Below are positions 36,822 to 46,870 of a stretch of DNA of 64,000 bases, piece by piece (within the stretch, counting starts at the first letter, position 1; each line of letters begins with the position of its first letter). This DNA comes from RPQJ01 sp041910015 (GTDB lineage: Bacteria > Pseudomonadota > Gammaproteobacteria > Steroidobacterales > Steroidobacteraceae). The notes beneath the pieces were generated by a model that was not told where the DNA came from, ran no database searches, and worked only from the letters and a program-made list of their open reading frames with translations. The stretch spans positions 8,855 to 72,854 of the forward strand of contig JAYRRR010000105.1 of the NCBI GenBank assembly GCA_041910015.1. The letters run 5' to 3'. The translations under genes were made by a program, and so were the position numbers.

Positions 36822-39800
36822 TCAGTGGCCGCCAGCCGACTCGACCACCGGCGTGCCGGCGGTCGTCTCGTCCGCCTGCGGTCGCACGAAAACGCGCTGC
36901 CGCCACAGGTTCAGGTCGTCGAACCAGACATAGAACATCGGCACGATCAGCAGCGAGACGACCGACGAGAACGCGAGACCGCCAATGATGGCACGGGCCA
37001 TCGGATAGTACGCCGGGCCCTCGCCGCCGCCGCCCACCTGTGCATCGCCGATCGCGAGCGGCGCCAGGCCGAGCAGCGTCGTCAGCGTGGTCATCATGAT
37101 GGGACGCAGCCGGTCGCGGCCGGCCTGCAGGATCGCATCGTGGCGCGGCAGGCCGGCGTTGCGCAAGTCGATCACGTGCGCGATCAGCACGATGCCGATG
37201 TTGACGACGACGCCGATCAGCACCATGAAGCCGATCATCGCCATCATCGTGATGCTCGTTCCCGTGAGCGCGAGGAACCAGATCGAGCCGACGATCGCGA
37301 AGACGATCGAGGTGATGATCGACAGCGGGTACAGCGCCGACTCGAACAGCGACGCCATCACGAGGAAGATCAGCACGACGGCCAGCAGCATGTTCTGCGC
37401 CATCGTCTTCACCGCCTCGTCGTTCTCCTCGAAGCCGCGTCCGAACTTCCAGCTGTAGCCGGGCGGCAGGGGATAGGCGTCCATGATCGGTTCGACGCGC
37501 TTGCGGGCGTCGTCCATCGTCGTGCCCTCGGCGAGGTTGGCGTCGATCACGACGGTCGTGAGCCGGTTCAGGCGCTTGATCTCGCGGTCGCTCGGGTGCA
37601 TCTCGAAATCGGCCACGGCGCCGAGTTCGATGCGCGAGCCGTCCGGCAGCATCACGGGGATGCGCGCGAGGTCCTCGACCGACTGCCGGTCGGATTCGCG
37701 GAAGGCCAGTCGCATGGTGAGCTCGCGGTCGGACGTGCGCAGCTCCGGCAGGCGGTCGCCGCGCATCGCCCCGGCCACCGTCATCGCGACATCCTGCGTG
37801 GTCAGGCCGAGTTGCGCCGCCCGGTCGCGGTTCACGACGACCTGGACTTCCTGCTCGCCCGTGCCGGCCTCCGAGCGCACGGCGTCGAGGCCCTCGACCG
37901 ACGACAGCCGATGGGCGACCTCGCGCGAAATGTCCGCGAGGCGCTCCGTCGATTCGCCAGCGAGCTGCAGGCTGAACGACGTCGACCCGCCCGTACCCTC
38001 GTCCCAGGTGAAGTTCGGCTTGCCGATGATGATTTCCGGCATGTCTTCGAGCACGCGCTTCATCACCTCGGCGGCCGGTACCTTCGCGTCCTCCTTGGGG
38101 GTCAGGTACAGGCGCGTGTGCGCCTCGTCGTTGAGCCAGACCGAGTAGTAGGTCTCGACGTCGAAGCGCTGCTTGTTGGCCTCGATGTAGGCCTCGACGC
38201 GCCGTACCGCCTGCTCGACGCGCTCCATCGGGTACGAGCCCTCGATGTGGTACGCGATCATCAGCGTGCGGCTCGCCTCCTGCGGGAACGGGTCGACCTT
38301 CGCCAGCTTGAGCATGAACAACGGGACCGGCGACAGCACGATCAGGACGGTGAACAGGGCCATCCACCGGCGATGGGACATCGCCCATTCGAGCGCGCGG
38401 CCATAGCGGTCCTGCAGCCGCCCGAACCAGGACCGCTCGCCGACCGGTGGCGGCGGCGCCATGCGGGTCGCGAGCATCGGCAGCAGCGTCTGCGCGATGA
38501 CCAGCGATGCCAGCATGGCCACGACGATCGGCACCGCGACGTGCACGAGGAAGATCGACATCTCGTTGCGCTCGCCGAAGACGAGCGGCAGGAACACGAT
38601 GATCATCGAGCAGGTGCCCGCGAGCGTCGCGATGCCGACTTCCTTCACGCCGTCGAGCGTCGACTGCACCGGCCGGTCGGGATGCATCTGCCGGTGACGG
38701 AAGATGCTCTCGGTGATGACCACCGAGTTGTCGACCAGCATGCCGATCGCGAGCAGCATGCCCATCATCGACAGGATGTTGATGCTGAGGCCGAGGAAGT
38801 ACATCGCGCCGAGCGTCACCAGCAGCGAGGCCGGGACCGCGAGACTGACGATCAGCGTCGTCGGGAAGTGCCGCATGAAGAACAGCAGCATGAAGAAGCT
38901 CAGCACGGCGCCGATCAGGCCTGCCTTGCGGAGTTCCCTGAGTGAGTCGCGGATGTTCTCCGCCTGGTTGCCGACGACGAGAATCTGCACGCCCTGCAAC
39001 TGCGGCACGGCCCGTGCGTGCTCAACCGCCGCGAGCACGCGGTCGACGACGTCGATGACGTTCGCCTGCGTCGACTTGTAGACATCGATGCCGACGGCCG
39101 GTCTGCCATCCATGCGACGGCCGATCGTCAGCTCGGGCGCCACCATCTCGACCTGCGCGACGTCTCCCAGCCGGACGCCGGGCGCGACGAGCAGGGCGCG
39201 TACGTCATCGATGCTGCGGAATTCGCCGATCGGGCGCACGGTGAAGCGCGAGTCGTTCTCGGTGATCTCCCCGGCGCTCACCGAGAAGTTGCTGGCCTCG
39301 AGCAGCCCACGCAGCTTGACGACGTTCACGCCATAGGCTGCGAGACGCGTGGGGTCGACCAGGATGCGCACCTCGCGCGGCTCGACGCCCTGCAGCTCGA
39401 CGCGCGCCACGCCCTCGATGCGCGCGATCGGGCGCTGCAGGTACTTCTCGAGTGTCTCGTACTGGTCGGTGAGGTTCTGGTCCGAGGAGATGCGGATCAC
39501 GGCGACCGGCTGGTCGCCCGAACTGTAGGCGAACATCAGCATGCGGTCGGCGCCGGGCGGCAGTTGCGGCCGGATCGAGTCGAGCTTGGTCCGCACGTCG
39601 AACGCCGCGGCGTTTGCGTCGCGGTCCCAGCTGAACAGCACCTCGAACTGCGCCTGGTCCGATTGTGCGCTCGCGCGGATCTCCTCGATGCCCGACAGCG
39701 TCGCGAGCGCCTCCTCGACCGGCCGCACGACGAGCATTTCCATCTCCTCGGGCGTCGAGCCCTGGTAGGGGATGATGATGCGCATGCCCGGAAAGGTGAT

Positions 39801-39917
39801 GTCCGGCATGGCCTCGAGCGGCAGCAGACGGCTCGAGATCAGACCGATGGCGAGCACCGCGAGCGCCGCCATGATCGTCGTGACGGGACGGTTCAGCGCG
39901 ATCTTCGTGTGCAGCAT
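36822..39917 (-). CDS. RND-type efflux pump, inner-membrane subunit (second)
   Basis: A 1031-residue resistance-nodulation-division transporter with the usual duplicated layout of twelve membrane spans and two large periplasmic loops. It starts MLHTKIALNRPVTTIMA, and the proton-relay helix reads MGMLLAIGMLVDNSVVIT, where the second acidic residue of the AcrB pair is Asn. A second conserved segment is MIGFMVLIGVVVNIGIVLI near 920. It lies 15 bases downstream of another RND gene and is transcribed with the adaptor. The two pump proteins are similar but not identical, so a hetero-oligomer of the MdtBC kind is possible. The drug or metal substrate is unknown. Confidence 0.92.
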   Translation of the reverse strand: MLHTKIALNRPVTTIMAALAVLAIGLISSRLLPLEAMPDITFPGMRIIIPYQGSTPEEMEMLVVRPVEEALATLSGIEEIRASAQSDQAQFEVLFSWDRDANAAAFDVRTKLDSIRPQLPPGADRMLMFAYSSGDQPVAVIRISSDQNLTDQYETLEKYLQRPIARIEGVARVELQGVEPREVRILVDPTRLAAYGVNVVKLRGLLEASNFSVSAGEITENDSRFTVRPIGEFRSIDDVRALLVAPGVRLGDVAQVEMVAPELTIGRRMDGRPAVGIDVYKSTQANVIDVVDRVLAAVEHARAVPQLQGVQILVVGNQAENIRDSLRELRKAGLIGAVLSFFMLLFFMRHFPTTLIVSLAVPASLLVTLGAMYFLGLSINILSMMGMLLAIGMLVDNSVVITESIFRHRQMHPDRPVQSTLDGVKEVGIATLAGTCSMIIVFLPLVFGERNEMSIFLVHVAVPIVVAMLASLVIAQTLLPMLATRMAPPPPVGERSWFGRLQDRYGRALEWAMSHRRWMALFTVLIVLSPVPLFMLKLAKVDPFPQEASRTLMIAYHIEGSYPMERVEQAVRRVEAYIEANKQRFDVETYYSVWLNDEAHTRLYLTPKEDAKVPAAEVMKRVLEDMPEIIIGKPNFTWDEGTGGSTSFSLQLAGESTERLADISREVAHRLSSVEGLDAVRSEAGTGEQEVQVVVNRDRAAQLGLTTQDVAMTVAGAMRGDRLPELRTSDRELTMRLAFRESDRQSVEDLARIPVMLPDGSRIELGAVADFEMHPSDREIKRLNRLTTVVIDANLAEGTTMDDARKRVEPIMDAYPLPPGYSWKFGRGFEENDEAVKTMAQNMLLAVVLIFLVMASLFESALYPLSIITSIVFAIVGSIWFLALTGTSITMMAMIGFMVLIGVVVNIGIVLIAHVIDLRNAGLPRHDAILQAGRDRLRPIMMTTLTTLLGLAPLAIGDAQVGGGGEGPAYYPMARAIIGGLAFSSVVSLLIVPMFYVWFDDLNLWRQRVFVRPQADETTAGTPVVESAGGH

Positions 39918-39932
39918 GGTCGTGCTCCTGCC

Positions 39933-42900
39933 TCAGCCCGCCGCCGGTTCCACTGCGGAGTCTCGGGGCAGGGCAGGCTGCGCCTGCGTCCCGGCGAACT
40001 GCTTGCGATCCATGACCGAGTAGACGACGGGAATCACCAGCAGCGTGAGGAAGGTCGTGAGCAGCACGCCGCCAATGACGGTGATCGCCATCGGCGCGCG
40101 CACCTCGGCACCTTCGCCGAGACCGAGCGCCATGGGCAGCAGGCCGAGGATGGTCGTGAGCTTGGTGATCAGGATCGGTCGCAGGCGCAGCCGGCCGGCC
40201 TCGATGATGGCGGCGTGCCTGTCGTGCCCGCGCTCGCGCGCCTGGTTCACGGCGTCGATCAGCACGATCGACTGGTTGACGACGATGCCCGCCAGCATGA
40301 TCAGGCCGATGTAGGCGACCACATTGACCTTCGTGCCCGTGAGCCACAGCGCCCACACGGCACCGATCAGCGCGAGCGGGATCGTCAGCAGGATCACGAA
40401 CGGGTGGATCAGCGACTCGAACTGCGAGGCCATGACCAGGTAGACGAGGAAGATGGCCAGCACCAGCACGAACTGCAGCGACTGGAACGACGCCGTCATT
40501 TCTTCGCTCTGACCCGAGAGGAACGCGCTCGTGCCCACCGGCAGTTCGACCCGCTGCACGACGCCCTGCAGCGCGGCGACCGCCGAACCGAGGTCGCCGT
40601 GCGCGAGGTTGGCGGAGATCACCGCGACGCGCTCCTGCCCGACGCGACGCACCTCGGCCGGGCCGACCGCGAGCTGCACGTCGGCGACGGCGCTCAGCGG
40701 CACCGGGAAGGCGCTGCCCGGGTTGACGATGAGGTTGCGCACTTCCTCGATCGAGGCCGCGCGGGAATCGACGCTGCGCACCAGCACGTCGATCTGCTTG
40801 TCGCGCAGCTTGTAGCGTGTGGCCACCTCGCCGCGGACACTGTTGACGACGCGGTCGGCGACATCGCGCACGGCGAGCCCGAGCTGCGACGCGCGTTCCT
40901 GGTCGAAGACGATCTGGATCTCGGGGTTGCCGGCCTCGACGGTGGTCTTGACGTCGGCGAAGCGGCGGTCCTTCAGCATCTCGAGCCGCACGCGCTCGGC
41001 AGCTTCCCTGAGGCGATCGAGGTCGTAACCGGACACGACGACCTCGAGCGGCGTCGCCATGCTGAACAGCGCCGGGCGGCTGAAGCGGTACTGCACGCCG
41101 GGCAGGTACTCGAGCTCGTGCCGCATGTCCGCCATGGCCGCTTCCTCGTCGGCACGGCCCGATCCCTTCGCGAGCGTGATGCTGAGCCGACCGGTGTTCT
41201 CGCCGGCGTCGACCGGATTGGCGTCGAGACGGTTGCCGGTGCCGGCGACCGAGTAGGCCAGCACGACGTTGCCGAGCGCGGCGCTCGCGCGCTGCGCGGC
41301 CTGCACCGAGCGGTCGGTGTGCTCGAGCGGCGTGCCGGGTGGCAGGCGCAGGTCGACGTTGAACTCGCCCTGCGACATCTGCGGGATCAGTTCCGTGCCG
41401 AGTCGCGGCACGATCAGCACCAGCGTCGCGACGAACAGCAGCACGGCGGCGCCGATCGTCCTGCCGGGGTGGGCGAGGGCCCAGGTGATCGCCGGCGGGT
41501 ACTTGCGCTCGGCCCAATGGTTCACGCGCTGCGTCACGTTGACCAGCGGGCTCAGCGCGAGACGCAGGCCGTTCGACACCCAGCCGCCCGCCCGGCCCAG
41601 CGCCCGGCTGACGGCGCCCAGGCCGCGGTCGATGCGTCCGGGCGGCTTCGGCGCGATCGACGGGTCCGCCGCCGCAGCGGCGCGGGCGCGACCGGCCGCG
41701 AGCATCGGTACGAGCGTGAGCGCCACGAGCAGCGAAAAGGCGAGGGCGAAGGTGACCGTCAGCGACTGGTCCTTGAAGAGCTGGCCGGCGATGCCGGTGA
41801 TGAACACCATCGGCGCGAACACCGCGACCGAGGTGAGCGTCGCGGCGAACACGGCGCCCGCGACCTCGGTGGTGCCCAGCCGGGCGGCCTCGAGCTGGCT
41901 CATGCCCTTTTCCCTATTGCGCACGATGCTCTCGAGAACGACGACGGCGTTGTCGACGAGCATGCCGACGGCGAGCGCGATGCCGCCGAGCGACATGATG
42001 TTGAGCGTCAGGTCGAAGGCGTACATGAGCACGAACGTGCCGAGCACCGAGACCGGGATCGCGATGCTCGAGATCAGCGTGGCGCGGGCGTCGCGCAGGA
42101 ACGCGTACAGCACGAGGATCGCGAGCAGGCCGCCGATCAGTGCGGCGCTCTTGACCTCGCTGATCGCGGCGCCGATGAATGTGGACTGGTCGTACACCTC
42201 GCGCAGCGACGTGCCTTCCGGCAGGCCCTTCTCGATCTCCTTCATGCGTGCGCGGATGCCGTCGGCGAGCTGCACCGTGTTGGCGTCGCCTTCCTTGTAG
42301 ACCGCCAGTTCGATCGCCTCCTGGCCGTTCACGCGCGTGATCGCCTCGCGGTCCTTGTAGCCGCGGGTGACGGCGGCGACGTCGCGCAGGTAGATGGGCT
42401 GGCCATCCCGCGTCGCGATGATCGCGTTGGCCATCTGCTCGACCGTCTCGAACTCGTTCAGCGTCCGCACGAGATAGCGCTGTGCACCCTGCTCGAGACG
42501 CCCGCCCGACAGGTTGACGTTTTCGGCGCGGATGCGGCGCGTGACGACGTCGATCGACAGCCCGAGCTGCGCGAGCTTCTGCTGGTCGACGAAGACCTGC
42601 ACCTCGTCCTCGTAGCCGCCGCTCACCTTGACAGCCGCGGAGCCTTCCACGGCCTCGAGGTCGGGCTTGAGGCGGTCATCGGCGAGACGGCGCAGCGCCT
42701 TGAGCCGGTCGATGCCCTGTGCGTCGCCCTTCGCCCTGTCGTCGAGCAGCGCGAGCCGCATCACGGGCTCGCTCGACGGATCGAAGCGCAACAGCAGCGG
42801 GCGTCTGGCCTCGAGCGGCAACTGCAGCAGGTCGAGGTTCTCGCGCACGTCGATGCCAGAGATGTCCATGTCCGTGCCCCAGAGGAACTCCAGGGTCACG

Positions 42901-43175
42901 TCGGACTGGCCGGCACGCGAGACCGAGCGGACCTCACGTACGTTGCGGATGATGCTGACGGCTTCCTCGACCGGACGCGTCACCAGCGTCTCGACCTCGA
43001 GCGGGGCGGCGCCCGGCAGCTCCGTGCGAATGGTGAGGGTCGGGTACGACAGGTCGGGCAGCAGGTTCAGTTTCAGCCGCGCGAGCGACACGAAGCCGAA
43101 CAGCGCGATCGCGACCGTGAACATCACGATGGTGACGCGGCGCTTGATCGCGAAATCGATCAGAGACTCGAGCAT
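39933..43175 (-). CDS. RND-type efflux pump, inner-membrane subunit (first)
   Basis: A 1080-residue RND transporter, starting MLESLIDFAIKRRVTIVM. The proton-relay segment reads GGIALAVGMLVDNAVVVLES, again with Asn after the Asp. Between the two halves, residues near 470-520 form an extra charged linker (SIAPKPPGRIDRG) that the companion pump lacks, which explains its greater length. The second half contains VAYIGLIMLAGIVVNQSIVL. It follows the adaptor gene by 49 bases. No outer-membrane TolC-like gene is present nearby, so a general TolC is probably used. Confidence 0.92.
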   Translation of the reverse strand: MLESLIDFAIKRRVTIVMFTVAIALFGFVSLARLKLNLLPDLSYPTLTIRTELPGAAPLEVETLVTRPVEEAVSIIRNVREVRSVSRAGQSDVTLEFLWGTDMDISGIDVRENLDLLQLPLEARRPLLLRFDPSSEPVMRLALLDDRAKGDAQGIDRLKALRRLADDRLKPDLEAVEGSAAVKVSGGYEDEVQVFVDQQKLAQLGLSIDVVTRRIRAENVNLSGGRLEQGAQRYLVRTLNEFETVEQMANAIIATRDGQPIYLRDVAAVTRGYKDREAITRVNGQEAIELAVYKEGDANTVQLADGIRARMKEIEKGLPEGTSLREVYDQSTFIGAAISEVKSAALIGGLLAILVLYAFLRDARATLISSIAIPVSVLGTFVLMYAFDLTLNIMSLGGIALAVGMLVDNAVVVLESIVRNREKGMSQLEAARLGTTEVAGAVFAATLTSVAVFAPMVFITGIAGQLFKDQSLTVTFALAFSLLVALTLVPMLAAGRARAAAAADPSIAPKPPGRIDRGLGAVSRALGRAGGWVSNGLRLALSPLVNVTQRVNHWAERKYPPAITWALAHPGRTIGAAVLLFVATLVLIVPRLGTELIPQMSQGEFNVDLRLPPGTPLEHTDRSVQAAQRASAALGNVVLAYSVAGTGNRLDANPVDAGENTGRLSITLAKGSGRADEEAAMADMRHELEYLPGVQYRFSRPALFSMATPLEVVVSGYDLDRLREAAERVRLEMLKDRRFADVKTTVEAGNPEIQIVFDQERASQLGLAVRDVADRVVNSVRGEVATRYKLRDKQIDVLVRSVDSRAASIEEVRNLIVNPGSAFPVPLSAVADVQLAVGPAEVRRVGQERVAVISANLAHGDLGSAVAALQGVVQRVELPVGTSAFLSGQSEEMTASFQSLQFVLVLAIFLVYLVMASQFESLIHPFVILLTIPLALIGAVWALWLTGTKVNVVAYIGLIMLAGIVVNQSIVLIDAVNQARERGHDRHAAIIEAGRLRLRPILITKLTTILGLLPMALGLGEGAEVRAPMAITVIGGVLLTTFLTLLVIPVVYSVMDRKQFAGTQAQPALPRDSAVEPAAG

Positions 43176-43224
43176 GGGCGTGTCCCCGGCGTACGGGGCG
43201 CGGCGGCCGCGCCCCGTGACGGAC

Positions 43225-44376
43225 TCACTGGTTCTTGGGCTTGTCGGAGGCGAGCGCCGCGACGGGCTTCGGCGCGTCCTCGCCGACGATGCGGACCGCC
43301 GTGCCGCTCTTCAGGCCCGCCTGGCCGACCGTGACGACGCGCTCGTCGCCCTGCAGGCCGTCGACGACCTCGATCCAGCCGCCGTTCGTGAGGCCGGTCC
43401 TGATGACGCGTTGCTGCGCCTTGCCGCCATCGACGACGTAGACTGACTGCTGGCCGTCGGCGTCGATGATCGCGGTGCGCGGCAACTGCAGGGCGTCCGG
43501 GCGCCGTTCGTACACGATGTTCACGCGGGCGAACATGCCGGGCTTCAGGCGTCGCGACCGGTCATCGACCTCGACGCGGGCGCGAAACGTGCCCGTCTGC
43601 GGATCGACGGTCGGGCTGATGCGCGAGATCTTGCCGACGAACCGCTCGCCGCCGAGCGCATCGACGACGACCTCGGCCGCCTGACCCGGCGCGATCTTGC
43701 GGAATTCCTTCTCCGGCACGTGCACGTAGGCGAGCAGTGGGACGAGGTCCGTCACCGTGAACGTCGGGTCGTTCGGACGGATGGTGTTGCCGACCTTGAT
43801 TGCGCGCGCCGAGACCACGCCGGGAATCGGGGCGCGGATGTCCGTGTAGCTCAGCTCGAGTCTGGCACTGTCATAGGCCGCGCGCAGTGCGTCGAGGTCG
43901 AACTTCAGGTTCTCGGCCGAACTCTTCGAGACAAGTCCGCGTTCCGAAAGATCGAGCGTGCGCTTGTAGTCGCGCTCGAGCTTTTTCAGGTTCGCGTCGG
44001 TCTGGGCGAGCGTGAGCCGCAAGCGGTCGCCGTCCAGCCGCGCGAGGATCTGGCCGGCCTGCACCGCGTCGCCTTCCTCGACGAAGATCTGGCGCACCTC
44101 ACCGCCGACCTTGGCGACGACCGACGCTTCCTCGTGAGCCTCGATCGGCGCCGTGCCCGAGTACACGGCCACCATCTCGGCGCGTCTCAGGGGCCGCGTT
44201 TCGACCGGCACGGCTGTCTCTTTGTCGTCGGCCGGCGGCGTCTTCTCCTTGGCCTTGCCGTTGCTGCAGCCTCCGGCCAGCAGGCCGGCGATGACGGCGG
44301 CTGCGAGCGCGACCGCCAGCCAGGGCCCTGAGCGGCGTCGCATCGTTGCCTGCAGGTTCATGGTGGTCATGGACAT
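43225..44376 (-). CDS. RND periplasmic adaptor lipoprotein
   Basis: A 383-residue membrane-fusion protein for the two pumps. It is exported as a lipoprotein: a hydrophobic leader ends in LLAGGC, with the lipid-carrying Cys at residue 37. The biotinyl/lipoyl-like hybrid halves are visible (VGGEVRQIFVEEGDAVQAGQ around 95 and the return strand GVVSARAIKVGNTIRPND around 190), separated by a helical hairpin and followed by beta-barrel and membrane-proximal domains. Being the first gene, it lies just behind the promoter at 44409-44447. Two in-frame ATGs (44376 and 44370) are possible starts. Confidence 0.92.
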   Translation of the reverse strand: MSMTTMNLQATMRRRSGPWLAVALAAAVIAGLLAGGCSNGKAKEKTPPADDKETAVPVETRPLRRAEMVAVYSGTAPIEAHEEASVVAKVGGEVRQIFVEEGDAVQAGQILARLDGDRLRLTLAQTDANLKKLERDYKRTLDLSERGLVSKSSAENLKFDLDALRAAYDSARLELSYTDIRAPIPGVVSARAIKVGNTIRPNDPTFTVTDLVPLLAYVHVPEKEFRKIAPGQAAEVVVDALGGERFVGKISRISPTVDPQTGTFRARVEVDDRSRRLKPGMFARVNIVYERRPDALQLPRTAIIDADGQQSVYVVDGGKAQQRVIRTGLTNGGWIEVVDGLQGDERVVTVGQAGLKSGTAVRIVGEDAPKPVAALASDKPKNQ

Positions 44377-44408
44377 CGGGCCCCAGATGGGAAGGTTTGA
44401 ATAGGTAG

Positions 44409-44447
44409 ATTGTATTGGTTCTATAGTGTTGTAGTCAAGTACAACAC
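44409..44447 (-). promoter_or_regulatory. Promoter and operator of the RND efflux operon
   Basis: On the minus strand a -35 box TTGACT (44438-44433) and a -10 box TACAAT (44414-44409) are separated by 18 bases, placing the start of transcription near 44402, about 26 bases before the adaptor ATG. The -35 box sits inside a perfect inverted repeat, GTGTTGTA-6-TACAACAC (44426-44447), so a bound dimeric repressor would block RNA polymerase. The surrounding DNA is strikingly AT-rich for this window. No regulator gene of the TetR or MarR type is adjacent. Confidence 0.75.
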
Positions 44448-44588
44448 CAAAAAATCAAGCAGCCGACTGGGATCGGCCGGCGCCCTCAAGCCCAGGACGG
44501 CGATCCACCCTGCCGCGCCCCCGGGGCGGTGGGTCGGCAGGCGGTGATCGCGATGGCCGAGGACCGCGTCTGCATGACGCGGGCCGGC

Positions 44589-46748
44589 TCACTTCGGCTC
44601 GGACGTGGCCCGCGCCATGAAGCGCGGCTCGAGTCGCGACAGGTCTGCGGTGATCTCCGCCGCTTCGCCGAGGATGGCATCCGGCGGATCGGTGATTTCG
44701 GTGGCAGAGGCGAGCCTGGGCTCACCGAGCGCCGAGCGCCGGGCATTTTCGCGTGCGAGCTGCTCCTGCGTGCGCGCCTCGCGCTCCGCCTTGCGCCTGG
44801 CCAGGTTCAGCGACACCGACTTCTGGTTGCGCATGGTCTCGATCGAGGCAATTTCATCCACGGCGTACTGGAAGTCCGGATCGGTCGCGACGCGCGCGTC
44901 GTGCTCGCGCTGCAATTCGGGCAGCAGCGTCGCGTAGGCGCCTTCGCGACGGAACTCCGCCGGTCGGATCCGGTTCCAGGGCAGCGAGCCATCACGCGAG
45001 CTTTCGCCGACTTCTTCCGTGCTGATGGCCGAGGGCAAGGCCAGGTCCGGCATGACGCCCCGGTTCTGCGTGCTGTCGCCCGTGACACGGTAGTACATGC
45101 CGATCGTGACCGTGAGCTGGCCATAGCCGGGATCCTGGCCGACCGCGTACCGGTCGAGCGGGTAGAGGTTCTGCACCGAACCCTTGCCATAGGTCTCCTG
45201 GCCGATCACGAGGCCGCGGCCGTAATCCTGCATCGCCGCGGCAAAGATCTCGGACGCGGAGGCGCTGAAGCGGTCCACGAGAATCGTGAGCGGGCCGTCG
45301 TAGGCCACGCCGCTGTCTTCGGATTCGAGGACCTCGACGCGGCCGCCCGTCTCGCGCAACTGCACGACGGGGCCCTTCGGGACGAACAGGTTGACGAGGC
45401 CGATCGCCTCGGAGAGGTGCCCGCCGCCGTTCTCGCGCAGGTCGAGCACGAGGCCGTCGACGCCGCCGGCGGCCTTGATCTCGTCGAGGAGCTTGCGCAC
45501 GTCGCGCGTCGTGCTGCGGTAGTCGTCGTCGCCGGCCGCACGCGCGTTGTAGTCTTGGTAGAACGACGGCACGGTGATGATGCCGACCTTGAGCGTCTGG
45601 TCGCCGCGCTTGATCGTGCGGATATCCTTCTTCGCGGCCTGCGCCTCGAGCGTGATCTTCTTGCGCGGCAGCGTGACGATGCGTTCCTGCGAGCCGGGCG
45701 GGGCGTTGGCGGGCTGCACCTGCAGGCGCACGAACGAGCCGTTCGGCCCCCGGATCAACTGCACGACGTCGTCGAGGCGCCAGCCGACGACGTCCACCAT
45801 CTTGCCATCCTTGTCCTGGCCGACGGCCATGATCCGGTCCTGCGCCTTCAGTTCGCCGCTCTCCTGCGCCGAGCCGCCCGGCAGGATCTCCATGATCGTG
45901 ACGTAGTCGTCGATCGACTGCAGCGACGCGCCGATGCCCTCGTAGGAGAGGCTCATCTGGATGCGGTATTCCTCGGAGTTGCGCGGCGAGAAGTAGCTCG
46001 AGTGCGGGTCGAAGACGTGCGCGAACGAGTTCATGAAGTTCTCGAACACGTCGTCGGCGGTGACCTGCTCGGAGCGCTTGGCGACGCGCTCGTAGCGCTT
46101 GCGGAGGATATCGCCGGTCTCCGCCCAGGTCTTGTCGGTGAGCATCAGCGACAGCGCGTCGTTCTTCACGCGCTTGCGCCAGAGCTCGTCGAGCTCCGCT
46201 GGAGTCTTCGCCCACGGCGCGTGTTCGCGGTCGAATTCGAACGTCTCGTCGAGCTTGAAGTCCGGCTCGGTCTCGAGCAGCTTCAGCGCGTACGCCATGC
46301 GCTCGCGATTGCGCTGCTGGAAGCGGTTGAATATCGCGAATGCGGGCTCGAGCCTGCCGGTCGTGATCGCGTCGTCGAGCTCGTAGCGGTACTTCTCGAA
46401 CTCGGCGATGTCGCTGGCCAGGAAGTAGCTGCGCGCGCCGTCGAGCGACTCGAGGTAGTGGTCGAGTACGAGCGACGACACCGGGTCGTTGACGGGGGCC
46501 TGGCGGTAGTGCGACCGCTCGAACATGCTGCTGACGAGCCGCGCCACCTTGGCCTGCCGCTCGGTCGGGGTGAAATCCGCGGTCGTCGCATTGGCCGAGG
46601 CCGACGGCGCCTTGGCCGTGCCGAGCAGGAGCGTGCCGACGGCGAGCACGAGCACCGCCAGCATGGCGGCTCCCGCGCGCGTGACGCCCTGGCGGCGCCC
46701 GGCGGTGTCGGACGGTGACGACGGTTCCTGGTCTGCTGGCTGGTACAC
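44589..46748 (-). CDS. prc: Tail-specific (carboxy-terminal processing) protease
   Basis: Prc (Tsp) is a periplasmic S41-family serine protease that trims or degrades proteins from their carboxy-termini, including murein hydrolases. A single hydrophobic segment near residues 25-48 serves as export signal or anchor. The PDZ domain is around 235-330, and the catalytic domain holds FSASASEIFAAAMQDYGRG and a following YGKGSVQN, which provide the Ser and Lys of the catalytic dyad. The long helical amino- and carboxy-terminal parts match E. coli Prc. GTG 46748 gives 719 residues. The 212-base gap after its stop contains the efflux promoter. Confidence 0.94.
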   Translation of the reverse strand: MYQPADQEPSSPSDTAGRRQGVTRAGAAMLAVLVLAVGTLLLGTAKAPSASANATTADFTPTERQAKVARLVSSMFERSHYRQAPVNDPVSSLVLDHYLESLDGARSYFLASDIAEFEKYRYELDDAITTGRLEPAFAIFNRFQQRNRERMAYALKLLETEPDFKLDETFEFDREHAPWAKTPAELDELWRKRVKNDALSLMLTDKTWAETGDILRKRYERVAKRSEQVTADDVFENFMNSFAHVFDPHSSYFSPRNSEEYRIQMSLSYEGIGASLQSIDDYVTIMEILPGGSAQESGELKAQDRIMAVGQDKDGKMVDVVGWRLDDVVQLIRGPNGSFVRLQVQPANAPPGSQERIVTLPRKKITLEAQAAKKDIRTIKRGDQTLKVGIITVPSFYQDYNARAAGDDDYRSTTRDVRKLLDEIKAAGGVDGLVLDLRENGGGHLSEAIGLVNLFVPKGPVVQLRETGGRVEVLESEDSGVAYDGPLTILVDRFSASASEIFAAAMQDYGRGLVIGQETYGKGSVQNLYPLDRYAVGQDPGYGQLTVTIGMYYRVTGDSTQNRGVMPDLALPSAISTEEVGESSRDGSLPWNRIRPAEFRREGAYATLLPELQREHDARVATDPDFQYAVDEIASIETMRNQKSVSLNLARRKAEREARTQEQLARENARRSALGEPRLASATEITDPPDAILGEAAEITADLSRLEPRFMARATSEPK

Positions 46749-46870
46749 TGCGCAACCTCAGCCGCGCCAAGGCGGCTTCGAATCACTTAGGCTAGAGTCA
46801 CCCCGGTGCCCGATCAAGGGCCGCGTCGGGGGCGACATATTCCCCGGGTCCCGCAGCGAGCACCTCCGAC

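Noticed and set aside
39018..43334. A 1438-codon open frame on the plus strand
   Set aside because: It lies antisense to the two RND pump genes and adaptor; it is Arg/Asp/His-rich, has no domain pattern and is explained by the high GC content.
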